Shown here one piece after another: positions 8,111-16,640 of a stretch of 64,000 nucleotides of DNA. This DNA comes from Clostridiales bacterium (GTDB taxonomy: Bacteria; Bacillota; Clostridia; Saccharofermentanales; Saccharofermentanaceae): assembly GCA_017545245.1 (NCBI GenBank), contig JAFWPB010000007.1, positions 1-64,000 on the forward strand. The letters are read 5' to 3'. Under the pieces are notes generated by a model, which had not been told where the DNA came from, did not search any database, and saw only the letters and a program-made list of their open reading frames with translations. How positions within the stretch are numbered: position 1 is the first letter of the stretch; every line of letters begins with the position of its first letter. A program made the position numbers and the translations under genes.

Positions 8111-9307
8111 ATGAAAAACAACCAACCACATTCGAGAACTTATACGGGCGCGTCAAAAGCCAATACAACCCAAACCTATTCCCAAACCAAGCGTCCGTCT
8201 CGAAAGAAAACCAAGTATGCCCGTCTTGTATTCGCGTACTGCTTATTCATAGTATGTTCGGTACTTGCTCTTGGTGGCGGTGTGTATCTTCTCTACCGCA
8301 CGGGTGTCTTTGGATCTAACAGCCAGTCAGAGGAAACAACCCTCTTGACTGGCGTTTCTTCGTCTGAAACTTCAGGAGAAGCTTCAGCTATAATCCCGGA
8401 AGACACTACGGCAGCAACCGAAGCGACAACGACCACACTTCCTTCGGACCTCCACGGATTCTACGTGATCCTGGACCCGGGCCATGGCGGCTGGGACCGT
8501 GGTACTTCCTATCCCTATAACAGTGACCAGAACGAAGAGCCGACGATCACGATCAAGATCGCTGAGAAGCTCAAGCCGGAACTGGAAAGCCGCGGCGCCA
8601 AGGTATATCTTACCCGTACTGAGGACAACTACTATTCCCTTTACTATCGTCTCGCGACGACTCACCTGATCTGCATGGACATTGCCAAGGAAAAGGGCAT
8701 TCTCCCCTTCTCCGCGGACCGCGAGCAGCAGCTCCGCACCAAGCTTGAAGAGATCAAGAACATCAACAGCGACAAGTTCAGTTCAGGCGGTATGGGCTTC
8801 ATGGCCGGAACCGGCGTCGGCGATGATCTGAAAGATCTTTTCGAGATGGAATATAAGCTGACCGACGTGGTCTTCATGTCCATCCATCTGAACGCCCATT
8901 ACGACGAGAAAACTTTTGAACCGGTCAACCACCACGGTATCGAAGTCACCTATGTTACGGACGATGCCGTAAATACCTACGAAGGCAACCCAAAGAACCA
9001 GACATCCGGAGCCCCGGTCCGCGACGCGTACCATGGCCGTCCGAACGAACATAACCTTCTGTACTGCCAGACCTTGTACGATACGATCACGGCCAAGATC
9101 CCGGAATTAAAGTCCAACATGGAAAAGCCGGTCTACACAGCAAACTGGGCCGTCATCCGTAAAACCGGTCTGGTCGGCACCCTTCTCGAGTTTGGTTTCA
9201 TCTCTCACGAGACAGACCGTGCCATCCTCACGAACGACACATCCTTGCAGACATTATGCTCTGCCACTGCAGACGGTATCGAAGAGTATTTTAAGCAGAT
9301 CCGCTAA
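8111..9307 (+). CDS. N-acetylmuramoyl-L-alanine amidase (Amidase_3), membrane-anchored, copy 2
   Basis: A 398-residue paralogue of the preceding gene with the same layout: basic N-terminus, one membrane helix (about residues 41-63), a Ser/Thr/Ala-rich linker and a C-terminal zinc amidase domain. ILDPGHGGWDRG, the glutamate-containing EEPTITIKIA, SIHLN and LEFGFIS carry the zinc and catalytic residues. The insertion LICMDIAKEKGILPFS followed by SGGMGFMAGTGVG is nearly identical to copy 1, pointing to tandem duplication. The start ATG is 6 bases after AGAGAGGA; an upstream in-frame ATG at 8087 lies before the ribosome site and is rejected. It is probably a wall-remodelling enzyme acting outside the membrane. 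Confidence 0.9.
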   Translation: MKNNQPHSRTYTGASKANTTQTYSQTKRPSRKKTKYARLVFAYCLFIVCSVLALGGGVYLLYRTGVFGSNSQSEETTLLTGVSSSETSGEASAIIPEDTTAATEATTTTLPSDLHGFYVILDPGHGGWDRGTSYPYNSDQNEEPTITIKIAEKLKPELESRGAKVYLTRTEDNYYSLYYRLATTHLICMDIAKEKGILPFSADREQQLRTKLEEIKNINSDKFSSGGMGFMAGTGVGDDLKDLFEMEYKLTDVVFMSIHLNAHYDEKTFEPVNHHGIEVTYVTDDAVNTYEGNPKNQTSGAPVRDAYHGRPNEHNLLYCQTLYDTITAKIPELKSNMEKPVYTANWAVIRKTGLVGTLLEFGFISHETDRAILTNDTSLQTLCSATADGIEEYFKQIR

Positions 9308-9329
9308 CCCGCGGGAACAGGAGGAGCCT

Positions 9330-10142
9330 ATGCGCATCGCCGTGATCACCGGAGCCTCATCAGGAATGGGCGAAGAATTTGCCAGACGTCTTCTCACTGA
9401 ATCAGACGGATTTGCAGGTGCGCCTTTTGACGAAATCTGGCTGATTGCAAGATCCGAAGCCAAGCTCAAGTCCCTGTCCGAAGAACTGGGACCGGACAAG
9501 TACCGCGTCCTCCCTCTCGATCTCACCTCACCTGAAGATATCTCCCATCTGGCCGGCATTCTCGAAAAGGAACAGCCCCAGGTAGGCCTTCTCATCAACT
9601 CCGCCGGCATGGGCAAGCTGGGTTCTTTTGCCTCCCACAGCATGAAAGACGTCGACACGACCGTCACCTTGAACTGCACGGCGCTGAGCGAAGTCACGCA
9701 CATGTTTCTTCCCTACATGATCAAATACGGGGACTCGCTTCCTGCGAAAAAAGGCCCGCGCATCATCAACATCGCGTCATCCGCAGGCTTCCTGCCACAG
9801 CCAAATTTCGCGCTATATGCCGCTACCAAATCTTTCGTGATTTCTTTGTCGCGAGCACTCCATGTGGAACTGAAACCGCACCACATCACCGTTACCTGCG
9901 TATGCCCGGGTCCGGTCGATACCAACTTCGTCAAGATTTCCAAGAATGATCCGAACGCCACGATCACCGGCTTCAAAGCCAAATTCGTGACAACTGTCGA
10001 TAAACTCATTCCCGCTTCCCTGCGCGCCGCGAAAAAGGGCAAGCGCATGCTCGTCTACGGCTTCGGACAGAAGATGCTCCATCTCGCCTCGAAGATCCTT
10101 CCGACCAATCTGATCCTCTATTTTGAAAAGGGTATGAACTGA
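9330..10142 (+). CDS. Short-chain dehydrogenase/reductase (SDR family)
   Basis: A 270-residue classical SDR. The nucleotide loop is TGASSGMGEEFA at the N-terminus, NSAGMG is the NAG motif, and the catalytic set is the serine in NIASSAG with YAATK (Tyr and Lys). The C-terminal third ends in a hydrophobic segment. The pattern matches the broad YqjQ/DltE-like group that reduces carbonyl substrates with NAD(P)H; the substrate cannot be inferred. The start at 9330 is 5 bases after AGGAGGAG, and the gene is 22 bases downstream of the second amidase, so they may share a transcript. It converges on the aromatic operon with only 30 bases between stops and no visible terminator. Confidence 0.9.
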   Translation: MRIAVITGASSGMGEEFARRLLTESDGFAGAPFDEIWLIARSEAKLKSLSEELGPDKYRVLPLDLTSPEDISHLAGILEKEQPQVGLLINSAGMGKLGSFASHSMKDVDTTVTLNCTALSEVTHMFLPYMIKYGDSLPAKKGPRIINIASSAGFLPQPNFALYAATKSFVISLSRALHVELKPHHITVTCVCPGPVDTNFVKISKNDPNATITGFKAKFVTTVDKLIPASLRAAKKGKRMLVYGFGQKMLHLASKILPTNLILYFEKGMN

Positions 10143-10172
10143 TTACTGATCGCTGTTCTGCGCCAAAAGCAC

Positions 10173-11063
10173 TTACAGCTGCAGTTTAAATATCGTGCGT
10201 TCTTTTCCATGCGTGACCCATTTACGCACAAGGTCCAGGAATGTGCAGAGCCATATACCTAAAATGAATCCCACCACATTCATCCATGCATCGTCGATAT
10301 CGCACTCTCCCATATGGAAGAAATACTGCACGGCCTCGATCGAGCTGGCCAGGAAGAACGGGAAAACATAGAGGATCCATCTGTGTTTTCTTTCTCTCCA
10401 CCACAAAGACATGTAAAATCCCATCGGCAGGAAGATCAGAAGGTTTCCGAAAAACTGGACGAACACGCCGTCTTTGAAATATCCCTTCTTGATGAGCGGC
10501 CAGTATATGGCAAACGCGCCTTTCAAAGGTTTCAGGTTCAGACTGCCGTTACCGAAGTGCCGGCTTCTCTGAAGCACAAAGAGATCCGCCAGAAGCACAA
10601 GATACAAAAGTGCAAACACGATACTCGAGCAAAGGAATCCACGCCCGAAACTACGCCTTATATGCGCGGCATTCCATTTCTTATGCGCAAACAATCTTAT
10701 CAGGATGGTGATCATCGTGCCGCCGCCCCACAACAAGAGCACCTGGAAACACCACTCGTAATCCATGCTCCGGAACAGTGCTTTCCACCCGTTATTAAAG
10801 TGCATATAGAAAAAGTACAGGACATTGACCAGAAGACCCAGCGTCTGAAGCAAAGCACACAGGAAGTGGCTCTTCGATGCCAGAAACATAAAAGTAGTCA
10901 GTCCGATCGCACAGCCCAGAAGAAAGATCTCCTGCCATGGCGAGAAGAAAAGCGAATCGCTCAACTCGATCAGCATCGGATGCAGGAATACACTCGTAAT
11001 AAAAGCGATCGTGATCAGCAGATTCAGCCGGCGGTCTCTAGGTTTTTTCGAATTAGTCTTCAT
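10173..11063 (-). CDS. VanZ-like membrane protein
   Basis: A 296-residue integral membrane protein with seven or so hydrophobic segments. The C-terminal part carries the VanZ-family pattern: NLLIFLPMGFYMSL, then SSIEAVQYFFHMGECDIDDAWMN with the characteristic acidic DIDD before the last helix. The role of VanZ-like proteins outside teicoplanin resistance clusters is not established. The N-terminal half has no family I recognise. It is the last gene of the aromatic operon, overlapping the end of aroQ by 11 bases; it has only a weak ribosome site and is probably translationally coupled. A link to aromatic synthesis is not implied by the family. Confidence 0.8.
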   Translation of the reverse strand: MKTNSKKPRDRRLNLLITIAFITSVFLHPMLIELSDSLFFSPWQEIFLLGCAIGLTTFMFLASKSHFLCALLQTLGLLVNVLYFFYMHFNNGWKALFRSMDYEWCFQVLLLWGGGTMITILIRLFAHKKWNAAHIRRSFGRGFLCSSIVFALLYLVLLADLFVLQRSRHFGNGSLNLKPLKGAFAIYWPLIKKGYFKDGVFVQFFGNLLIFLPMGFYMSLWWRERKHRWILYVFPFFLASSIEAVQYFFHMGECDIDDAWMNVVGFILGIWLCTFLDLVRKWVTHGKERTIFKLQL

Positions 11064-11829
11064 TTGAAACGTTTCTTATCTGGGATTGCCTTTCCTTGGA
11101 AAGACGCATGAGCTCTCGCATAAGTTCCTGCGCCGCTTCCGCATAGTCCTGGTCCACCCCTTTCGCCGCTTTGTCCAGGATCTCCTGTTCCCGCGACGGT
11201 GCATACGTTTCTTTCCCCACCTTCATCTTGATCTTTGCGATGCGGTCTACGTGCTTCATCCTCCGTTCAAAAAGCACCAGCATCTCTTTATCGATTGCGT
11301 CAATGGCAACTCTTTCTTCAGAAAGGAGACCGGAAGCTTCCGACTCTTTGGCCGCTTCCTGCGCACCGCAAAGTGCGTCCTCTCCGTCATTTCTGACCAT
11401 GTACTGATTCACCAGTTTTTCCATTGCCACAAGATAACTCTTCACTCCCAAGCCGCTGATCTGCTCGACGCATACCGCCTCGATGACCGAGCGGTTCCGG
11501 AAATCTTCGCGGTTATGGATATCCGAAAGATGCACTTCCACAACCGGGATCTTGATCAGCTCGATCGCATCACGGATCGCAATACTGTAGTGCGTATATG
11601 CACCTGCATTTAAAACGATACCGTCGATTACGCCCATCGAAGTATGAAGCTTCCGGATGATCGCCGATTCAGACTCAGACTGGAAACAGACGACCTCCAC
11701 ACCAAGCTCGATGCCCTTGCTGATGCAGGCATTCTCAAGGTCCTGGAGTGTTCCGCTTCCATAATGCTTCGGATCTCTCTTTCCCAGCATGGAAAGATTC
11801 GGTCCGTTCATGATCAATATCTTCTTCAT
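11053..11829 (-). CDS. aroQ: Fusion of 3-dehydroquinate dehydratase type II and chorismate mutase
   Basis: 258 residues in two parts. Residues 1-145 are a type II dehydroquinase, which converts 3-dehydroquinate to 3-dehydroshikimate: NGPNLSMLGKRDPKHYG contains the active-site arginine and tyrosine, with LNAGAYTHYS and EVHLSDIHNRE following. After a linker of about 25 residues, residues 175-250 form an all-helical AroQ-class chorismate mutase (IDAIDKEMLVLFERR, an internal Lys, then PSREQEI), which makes prephenate from chorismate. The fusion joins step 3 of the common pathway to the first step of the Phe/Tyr branch and supplies the substrate for TyrA of the same operon. It starts within the last bases of aroC (4-base overlap), with AAGGAGAG upstream. 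Confidence 0.92.
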   Translation of the reverse strand: MKKILIMNGPNLSMLGKRDPKHYGSGTLQDLENACISKGIELGVEVVCFQSESESAIIRKLHTSMGVIDGIVLNAGAYTHYSIAIRDAIELIKIPVVEVHLSDIHNREDFRNRSVIEAVCVEQISGLGVKSYLVAMEKLVNQYMVRNDGEDALCGAQEAAKESEASGLLSEERVAIDAIDKEMLVLFERRMKHVDRIAKIKMKVGKETYAPSREQEILDKAAKGVDQDYAEAAQELMRELMRLSKERQSQIRNVSNED

Positions 11830-12911
11830 AAACCATACTCTCCTTTACCCATCAGGCTGTCGAGAAGTGCCAGCGCCAGGCAGCCTTCCACTACCGGCAG
11901 AGCACGGGGAACGATACATGCGTCGTGACGTCCCGGGATCTCGATCTTCACGTTTTCCTGCGTCTCCAGGTTCACCGTATCCTGTTCTTTTGCCACGGAC
12001 GGAGTCGGCTTAAACGCCACCTGGGCCAGTACCGGCATGCCGTTACTGATTCCGCCCTCGAAACCGCCGCCGTGATTGGTCGTCATACGGAGTTTCCCGT
12101 CCTGGAACGAGAGATGGTCGTTGTTGACGGAACCTCTTCTCTCCGAGACCGCAAATCCGCTTCCAAAAGACACGCCCTTGACTGCCGGAATGCCGAATGC
12201 GAGCTGCGCAAAGCTGCTCTCCACCGTATCCCACATCGGAGAACCGATTCCACCCGGGAATCCGGTCGCCATGACTTCCACTATGCCACCAACCGAATCC
12301 AGTTCGGATCTGGCCACGTCGATCTCTTCTTTCATGCGCGCGGCAATAGCAGTGTTTTCCTGTGGAAAAGCACCCTCGACCGGAATGACCGGTGTCTCCG
12401 CTTCTTCCCAGCTTTCCGCCGTGACTTTTCCGATGCGGATGATATGTCCATACACTTCCGTTCCGTTTTTCGCCTTCAGGACCTGCTTTGCGATCGCGCC
12501 GGCAAAAAGCACCGGTGCCGTAAGTCTTCCGGAAAAGTGTCCGGAGCCTCTCGGATCATTGTTCATCTTATAGCGGAGCCGCGATGTATAGTCGGCATGT
12601 CCCGGACGGGGCGTCGTCACGAAGCCCTCATAATCCGAAGAATGCTGATTGGTATTCAAAATCTCGATAGCCAGCGGCGTACCGGTCGTCTTGCCCTGGT
12701 AGATACCAGACAGTACCGTCGGCAGGTCAGGTTCTTTTCGCGGAGTCGAGCCGGCCTGTGTACCCGGCGCACGACGCTGCATCTCCTTGATGACCTGCGC
12801 CTCATCGATCGGGATCCCGCTCGGAAGCCCGTCGATCACCACGCCGACCGCCGCACCGTGCGACTCTCCGTAAATACTGATTTTCAGGCGCTTACCCCAC
12901 GTTGATCCCAT
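11826..12911 (-). CDS. aroC: Chorismate synthase
   Basis: A 361-residue enzyme that makes chorismate from EPSP using reduced FMN. Family signatures GESHGAAVGVVIDGLPSG near the N-terminus, RPGHADYT with a following RGSGHFSGRLTA (Arg-rich FMN and phosphate site), and GGGFEGGISNG near residue 280 are complete. Two catalytic histidines are within GESHG and GRHDACIVPRA. The length is normal. The start follows GGGAGGATCGATTC and overlaps the end of aroA by 20 bases; the stop overlaps aroQ by 4, so translation is coupled on both sides. Confidence 0.97.
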   Translation of the reverse strand: MGSTWGKRLKISIYGESHGAAVGVVIDGLPSGIPIDEAQVIKEMQRRAPGTQAGSTPRKEPDLPTVLSGIYQGKTTGTPLAIEILNTNQHSSDYEGFVTTPRPGHADYTSRLRYKMNNDPRGSGHFSGRLTAPVLFAGAIAKQVLKAKNGTEVYGHIIRIGKVTAESWEEAETPVIPVEGAFPQENTAIAARMKEEIDVARSELDSVGGIVEVMATGFPGGIGSPMWDTVESSFAQLAFGIPAVKGVSFGSGFAVSERRGSVNNDHLSFQDGKLRMTTNHGGGFEGGISNGMPVLAQVAFKPTPSVAKEQDTVNLETQENVKIEIPGRHDACIVPRALPVVEGCLALALLDSLMGKGEYGL

Positions 12912-14190
12912 GAATCGATCCTCCCAGATCTAAGTATTCTTCAAAGAATGTCGGATACGACTTCTCGACCGCGACCGGATCCTTGATCCAGATCGTCTCT
13001 TTTGCCACCGTCGCCGCGATTGCAGACGCCATGACAAGACGGTGGTCCTTATGCGTATCGATCTCTCCGCCGGAAAAAACCTTCTCTCCCGGCAAAGTTT
13101 TCTTTCCATGTATCGTCATGCCGTCCGGATAGACTTCCACATCTACGCCCAGCACGCGGAGCATGCCTGCCGTCGATGCCAGACGGTCCGATTCTTTTAA
13201 AGCCAGTCTCTCAGCATGCACGATATGCGTCTCACAGTCGGTCGCTGCCGCTGCTACTGCGAAGACCGGCACCAGATCCGGTACATCCCGCGCATCCATC
13301 TCGAAGACCTTCTCGCGGCCCTTATATGCCACTTCGCGAAGTCCGGCCAGAAGCGTCTCGATCGCACGGTCTCCCTGGGATGTCTTGCCCGGAAGATTGG
13401 TCAGGCACAATGCTGAACCAAGGTAATTCGCTACCAGCCAGAATGCCGCCTGCGAGTAATCCGCTTCCACGTCAAAAGCACTGGTCCTCTTCGTTTTCGG
13501 TCCTCCTGCGAGGTAGTATCCGTTTTTCTCACGGACGACGGTGCAGCCAAAGCCCTCCATGACATCGATCGTCATATTGACGTAGGGCTCGGATTCAAGT
13601 GCTGTGGATAACCGTATCCGGGAAGGCTCGGATTCAGAAGAAAGCGCCATCAGGAGTCCGGAAATGTACTGGGAACTCACGTTTCCCGGAAGTGCATACT
13701 CACCCGCACGCATTTTTCCCTTGATCTCAAGCGGTAACGAAAGTCCTGTCTGATCCCGGTAGAGCATCTGTGCGCCGCTGTTTTCAAATACGCCTTCGTA
13801 TTCCTTGATCGGTCTTTGGGGAAGGCGTCCATGCCCGATAAAGCGGGTCGGAATACCCAGCACCGCGACAAGCGGGATCAGGAAGCGAAGTGTAGATCCC
13901 GACTCTTTACAGTCGATTTCAACCGGCTCCTCACTCTTCTTTTCACTGTCCAGATATGCCTGCAGTTTGCCAAGCGCCTCTTTGGTCGCGAAAATGTCAT
14001 CGGACGCATTCTTCTCATCTATCTTTGCCAAAGATACGTCTCCCGCCAGAAACGCCATGATCAGGCTTCTGTGCGCCATGCTCTTTGATTGCGGCACAGC
14101 GAGATTACCGGTCAGCTTCCCCGGCTCGATCCCTAGCTTGCCTACGTTAAAAAGGGCAGAAAGTCGTATCTTCTGTTGTTCTTTATCCAA
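12892..14190 (-). CDS. aroA: 3-phosphoshikimate 1-carboxyvinyltransferase (EPSP synthase)
   Basis: A 432-residue enzyme joining shikimate-3-phosphate and PEP. The N-terminal substrate motif LAVPQSKSMAHRSLI has the key Lys and Arg; ESGSTLRFLIPL replaces the NAGTAMR loop of classical enzymes; the C-terminal KESDRLAS and DHRLVMA motifs are present. The departures from the class I loop leave glyphosate sensitivity open. The start is a TTG at 14190 with AGGGAG 6 bases upstream; no ATG with a ribosome site exists nearby without losing the N-terminal motif. It lies 17 bases downstream of aroB and overlaps aroC. Confidence 0.95.
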   Translation of the reverse strand: MDKEQQKIRLSALFNVGKLGIEPGKLTGNLAVPQSKSMAHRSLIMAFLAGDVSLAKIDEKNASDDIFATKEALGKLQAYLDSEKKSEEPVEIDCKESGSTLRFLIPLVAVLGIPTRFIGHGRLPQRPIKEYEGVFENSGAQMLYRDQTGLSLPLEIKGKMRAGEYALPGNVSSQYISGLLMALSSESEPSRIRLSTALESEPYVNMTIDVMEGFGCTVVREKNGYYLAGGPKTKRTSAFDVEADYSQAAFWLVANYLGSALCLTNLPGKTSQGDRAIETLLAGLREVAYKGREKVFEMDARDVPDLVPVFAVAAAATDCETHIVHAERLALKESDRLASTAGMLRVLGVDVEVYPDGMTIHGKKTLPGEKVFSGGEIDTHKDHRLVMASAIAATVAKETIWIKDPVAVEKSYPTFFEEYLDLGGSIHGINVG

Positions 14191-14207
14191 GTTGTTCTCC
14201 CTTCACC

Positions 14208-15248
14208 TCAGAGCAGATCTTTCAGTTCCTGTTCCGAGAGTGGCTGTGTCTTCGAATCACCGATCTCCTTGATCACGACGAAGTAGACCTTACCGTTCAG
14301 CTTCTTCTTATCCGAAAGCATCGTCTGGTAGAGATCTTCGACCGGAAGATCTGTAGATGTCGGCAGATGCCATTTCTCCAGCACGTTCAGAATACGCTCC
14401 TTCACGCCCTTCGGTGTCTGGCCCAGTTTCTCGCCGATCTCGCAAGCCTTGATCATGCCGATCGCGACCGCTTCACCATGTGTATAACGGCTGTATCCGG
14501 AAACCTTCTCGATGGCATGGCCCCATGTGTGGCCAAAGTTCAGAAGCATTCTCTCTCCAGTATCAAACTCGTCGTTCTGTACGACCGTGGTCTTGATCTT
14601 GACGCAGCGCTGGAGCATCCACTCCATGTCCGCCTGGCCCTTTTCGATCGCCTCGAAAAGCATCGCATCGCGGATGCATCCGTACTTGATGACTTCCGCC
14701 ATACCTTCGGCCATACGTGTTCTCGACAAGGACTTCAGAAGGCCCGGATCGATCACGACTGCTTTTGGCTGATAGAAAGCACCGACGAGGTTTTTGCCAA
14801 ACGGCATATCGATACCGGTCTTTCCACCGATGGAAGAGTCGACCTGTGCCAGGAGCGTCGTCGGCACCTGGATCAGAGGACATCCACGCATATATGTTGC
14901 TGCAGCAAATCCGGTCAGGTCTCCGACTACGCCGCCGCCAAGTGCGATGACGAGATCCGATCTTGTCATGCCGAAATCGTGCATGGCACCATAGATCGCA
15001 AAGAGATTCTTCTCACATTTGCTTGCTTCTCCACTTTCCACTACATAGGAAGCGACTTCAAAACCAGAACCTTCCAGAGACTTCTTCGCCTGCTCCAGAT
15101 ACAGGCCCTCCACGATCGAATCCGTCACAACAAAAGCCTTTCTGCTTCTGACGGTCTTTCCCGCTACGTCACCCAGCTGTGCCAGCGCACCGGTACGGAT
15201 CAGGATCGGGTACTTTCCATGATTTGTATTTGCCATGATCTCCGGCAT
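14208..15248 (-). CDS. aroB: 3-dehydroquinate synthase
   Basis: A 346-residue NAD- and zinc-dependent enzyme that cyclises DAHP to 3-dehydroquinate. Motifs include ALGGGVVGDLTGFAAATYMRG (NAD site), PTTLLAQVDSSIGGKTGID, and the zinc ligands: Glu in EVIKYG, His in NFGHTWGHAIE and His in YTHGEAVAIG. I place the start at 15248 because GGAGGTGAT is 4 to 10 bases upstream; the ATG at 15263 lies inside that ribosome site. The gene is 57 bases downstream of the aroE-aroK fusion. No DAHP synthase gene occurs in the window to supply its substrate. Confidence 0.97.
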   Translation of the reverse strand: MPEIMANTNHGKYPILIRTGALAQLGDVAGKTVRSRKAFVVTDSIVEGLYLEQAKKSLEGSGFEVASYVVESGEASKCEKNLFAIYGAMHDFGMTRSDLVIALGGGVVGDLTGFAAATYMRGCPLIQVPTTLLAQVDSSIGGKTGIDMPFGKNLVGAFYQPKAVVIDPGLLKSLSRTRMAEGMAEVIKYGCIRDAMLFEAIEKGQADMEWMLQRCVKIKTTVVQNDEFDTGERMLLNFGHTWGHAIEKVSGYSRYTHGEAVAIGMIKACEIGEKLGQTPKGVKERILNVLEKWHLPTSTDLPVEDLYQTMLSDKKKLNGKVYFVVIKEIGDSKTQPLSEQELKDLL

Positions 15249-15305
15249 AAAGATCACCTCCATATGTCTGTTTCAACTTCTAATATTTTACCATGTCTCG
15301 ACATA

Positions 15306-16640
15306 TCACGTCTCGAACAGCTTTGTCACATTCGCAAAAATCACGTCTGTATTTTCATTCGCATCCAGCACGACATCCGCAGCTCTCTCGTAGGTCGGTT
15401 CACGCGACGCAAGGCGCGCTGCCATGTTCTTATACGCCGTGTCCGCATCTTTTGCGTCAAGAAGCGGCCTGGATCGGTCATTCTTTACTCTCTCCCAGAT
15501 GACTTCCGGCTTTGCTTTCAGGTACATCAGCATGGACTTGCTCTCCTTCAAGAGTGCCTCATTCTTCTCGTTGGTCAGTACCCCGCCGCCAAGAGAGATC
15601 ACGGCCGAACCCGGATGCTCGAGTTCACGTTTTAAGATCTCGTGCTCCATTCTCCGGAAGGTCTCTTCGCCATCTTTCTCGAATATCTCACGGATCGGGC
15701 ATCCAGCCACTTCCACGATCTTATCATCCAGATCGATAAACGGGATTTTCAACATATCCGCCGTCATGCGGCCGATCGTCGTCTTTCCGGCTCCCATAAA
15801 GCCTGTAAAGATCAGCTTCATCGGGTTCTTCTCCCAGAGTTTCTTTCTCACATCCGGCAGGATCTCGGAAAGTCTTCCGTCATCAAAATGCGCATCCGGC
15901 GCCCAGATTTTCTCGGCTGCAATCGCCTGGTTGAGGAGCATCTTCAGACCCGAGATAGCATTCTTTCCCTCGGCCCGGAACTGCATGCAGGTCTTTGTCG
16001 GACACGGGTTATAGATCGTATCAAAGAACGTACCTCCATCCGCAAGGACTCCAGCATCTGGAATCATGTCATGCACCTTCGGCCACATGCCACAAGGTGT
16101 GCCATTTAATATCGTGTCAAAAGCACTTCCCGAAGGCATACCTTCGGCCGGTGCCACTTTCTCATACCCCTTCTGCTTGCACTCGTCGATCAAGACCAGT
16201 GCTTTTTCAGCAGAACGCGCCCAGATCGAAAGATCCGCGCCCGCCTTCAGGGCTTCGATGGCCATCATGCGGGCCACGCCGCCGGCACCAAGAAGCAGGA
16301 CTTTCTTATCTTTCATCGGCACACCGCAGGACAGGAAACCGTCCACGTCCGTGTTGTAGCCGATCCTGCCACAGACCGTATTCGCCGCACCGTATTCTTT
16401 GACCATCAGCGCCACGTCATCAAGGAAAGGAAGGATCGCCACCTTGTGCGGGATCGTGATATTGAATCCCGTCAGTTCCCGCATCAGGATCGGCGCATAT
16501 TTTGGGAGCTCCTCCGGGGAGATTTCGTACAGTTCGTATTTTCCGAAGATTCCGGATGCCTCCATGATGCGCTCATGGATATAAGGTGACATCGAGTGAC
16601 CCAATGGGTACCCGATGAGACCCGCTTTAATCGCACTCAT
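15306..16640 (-). CDS. aroE: Fusion of shikimate dehydrogenase and shikimate kinase
   Basis: 444 residues. Residues 1 to about 270 are shikimate dehydrogenase: GHSMSPYIH binds shikimate, NITIPHK holds the catalytic lysine, GYNTDVDG the catalytic aspartate, and GAGGVARMMA is the NADP loop. Residues 274-444 are a full-length AroK kinase of 171 residues with P-loop GFMGAGKTT, DLDD for magnesium, SLGGGVL for shikimate, and RPLL in the lid. The two activities are consecutive: dehydroshikimate to shikimate to shikimate-3-phosphate. The kinase begins with a methionine, as if two adjacent genes lost their boundary. The start ATG has GGAGG 6 bases upstream and overlaps tyrA by 14 bases. Confidence 0.95.
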   Translation of the reverse strand: MSAIKAGLIGYPLGHSMSPYIHERIMEASGIFGKYELYEISPEELPKYAPILMRELTGFNITIPHKVAILPFLDDVALMVKEYGAANTVCGRIGYNTDVDGFLSCGVPMKDKKVLLLGAGGVARMMAIEALKAGADLSIWARSAEKALVLIDECKQKGYEKVAPAEGMPSGSAFDTILNGTPCGMWPKVHDMIPDAGVLADGGTFFDTIYNPCPTKTCMQFRAEGKNAISGLKMLLNQAIAAEKIWAPDAHFDDGRLSEILPDVRKKLWEKNPMKLIFTGFMGAGKTTIGRMTADMLKIPFIDLDDKIVEVAGCPIREIFEKDGEETFRRMEHEILKRELEHPGSAVISLGGGVLTNEKNEALLKESKSMLMYLKAKPEVIWERVKNDRSRPLLDAKDADTAYKNMAARLASREPTYERAADVVLDANENTDVIFANVTKLFET

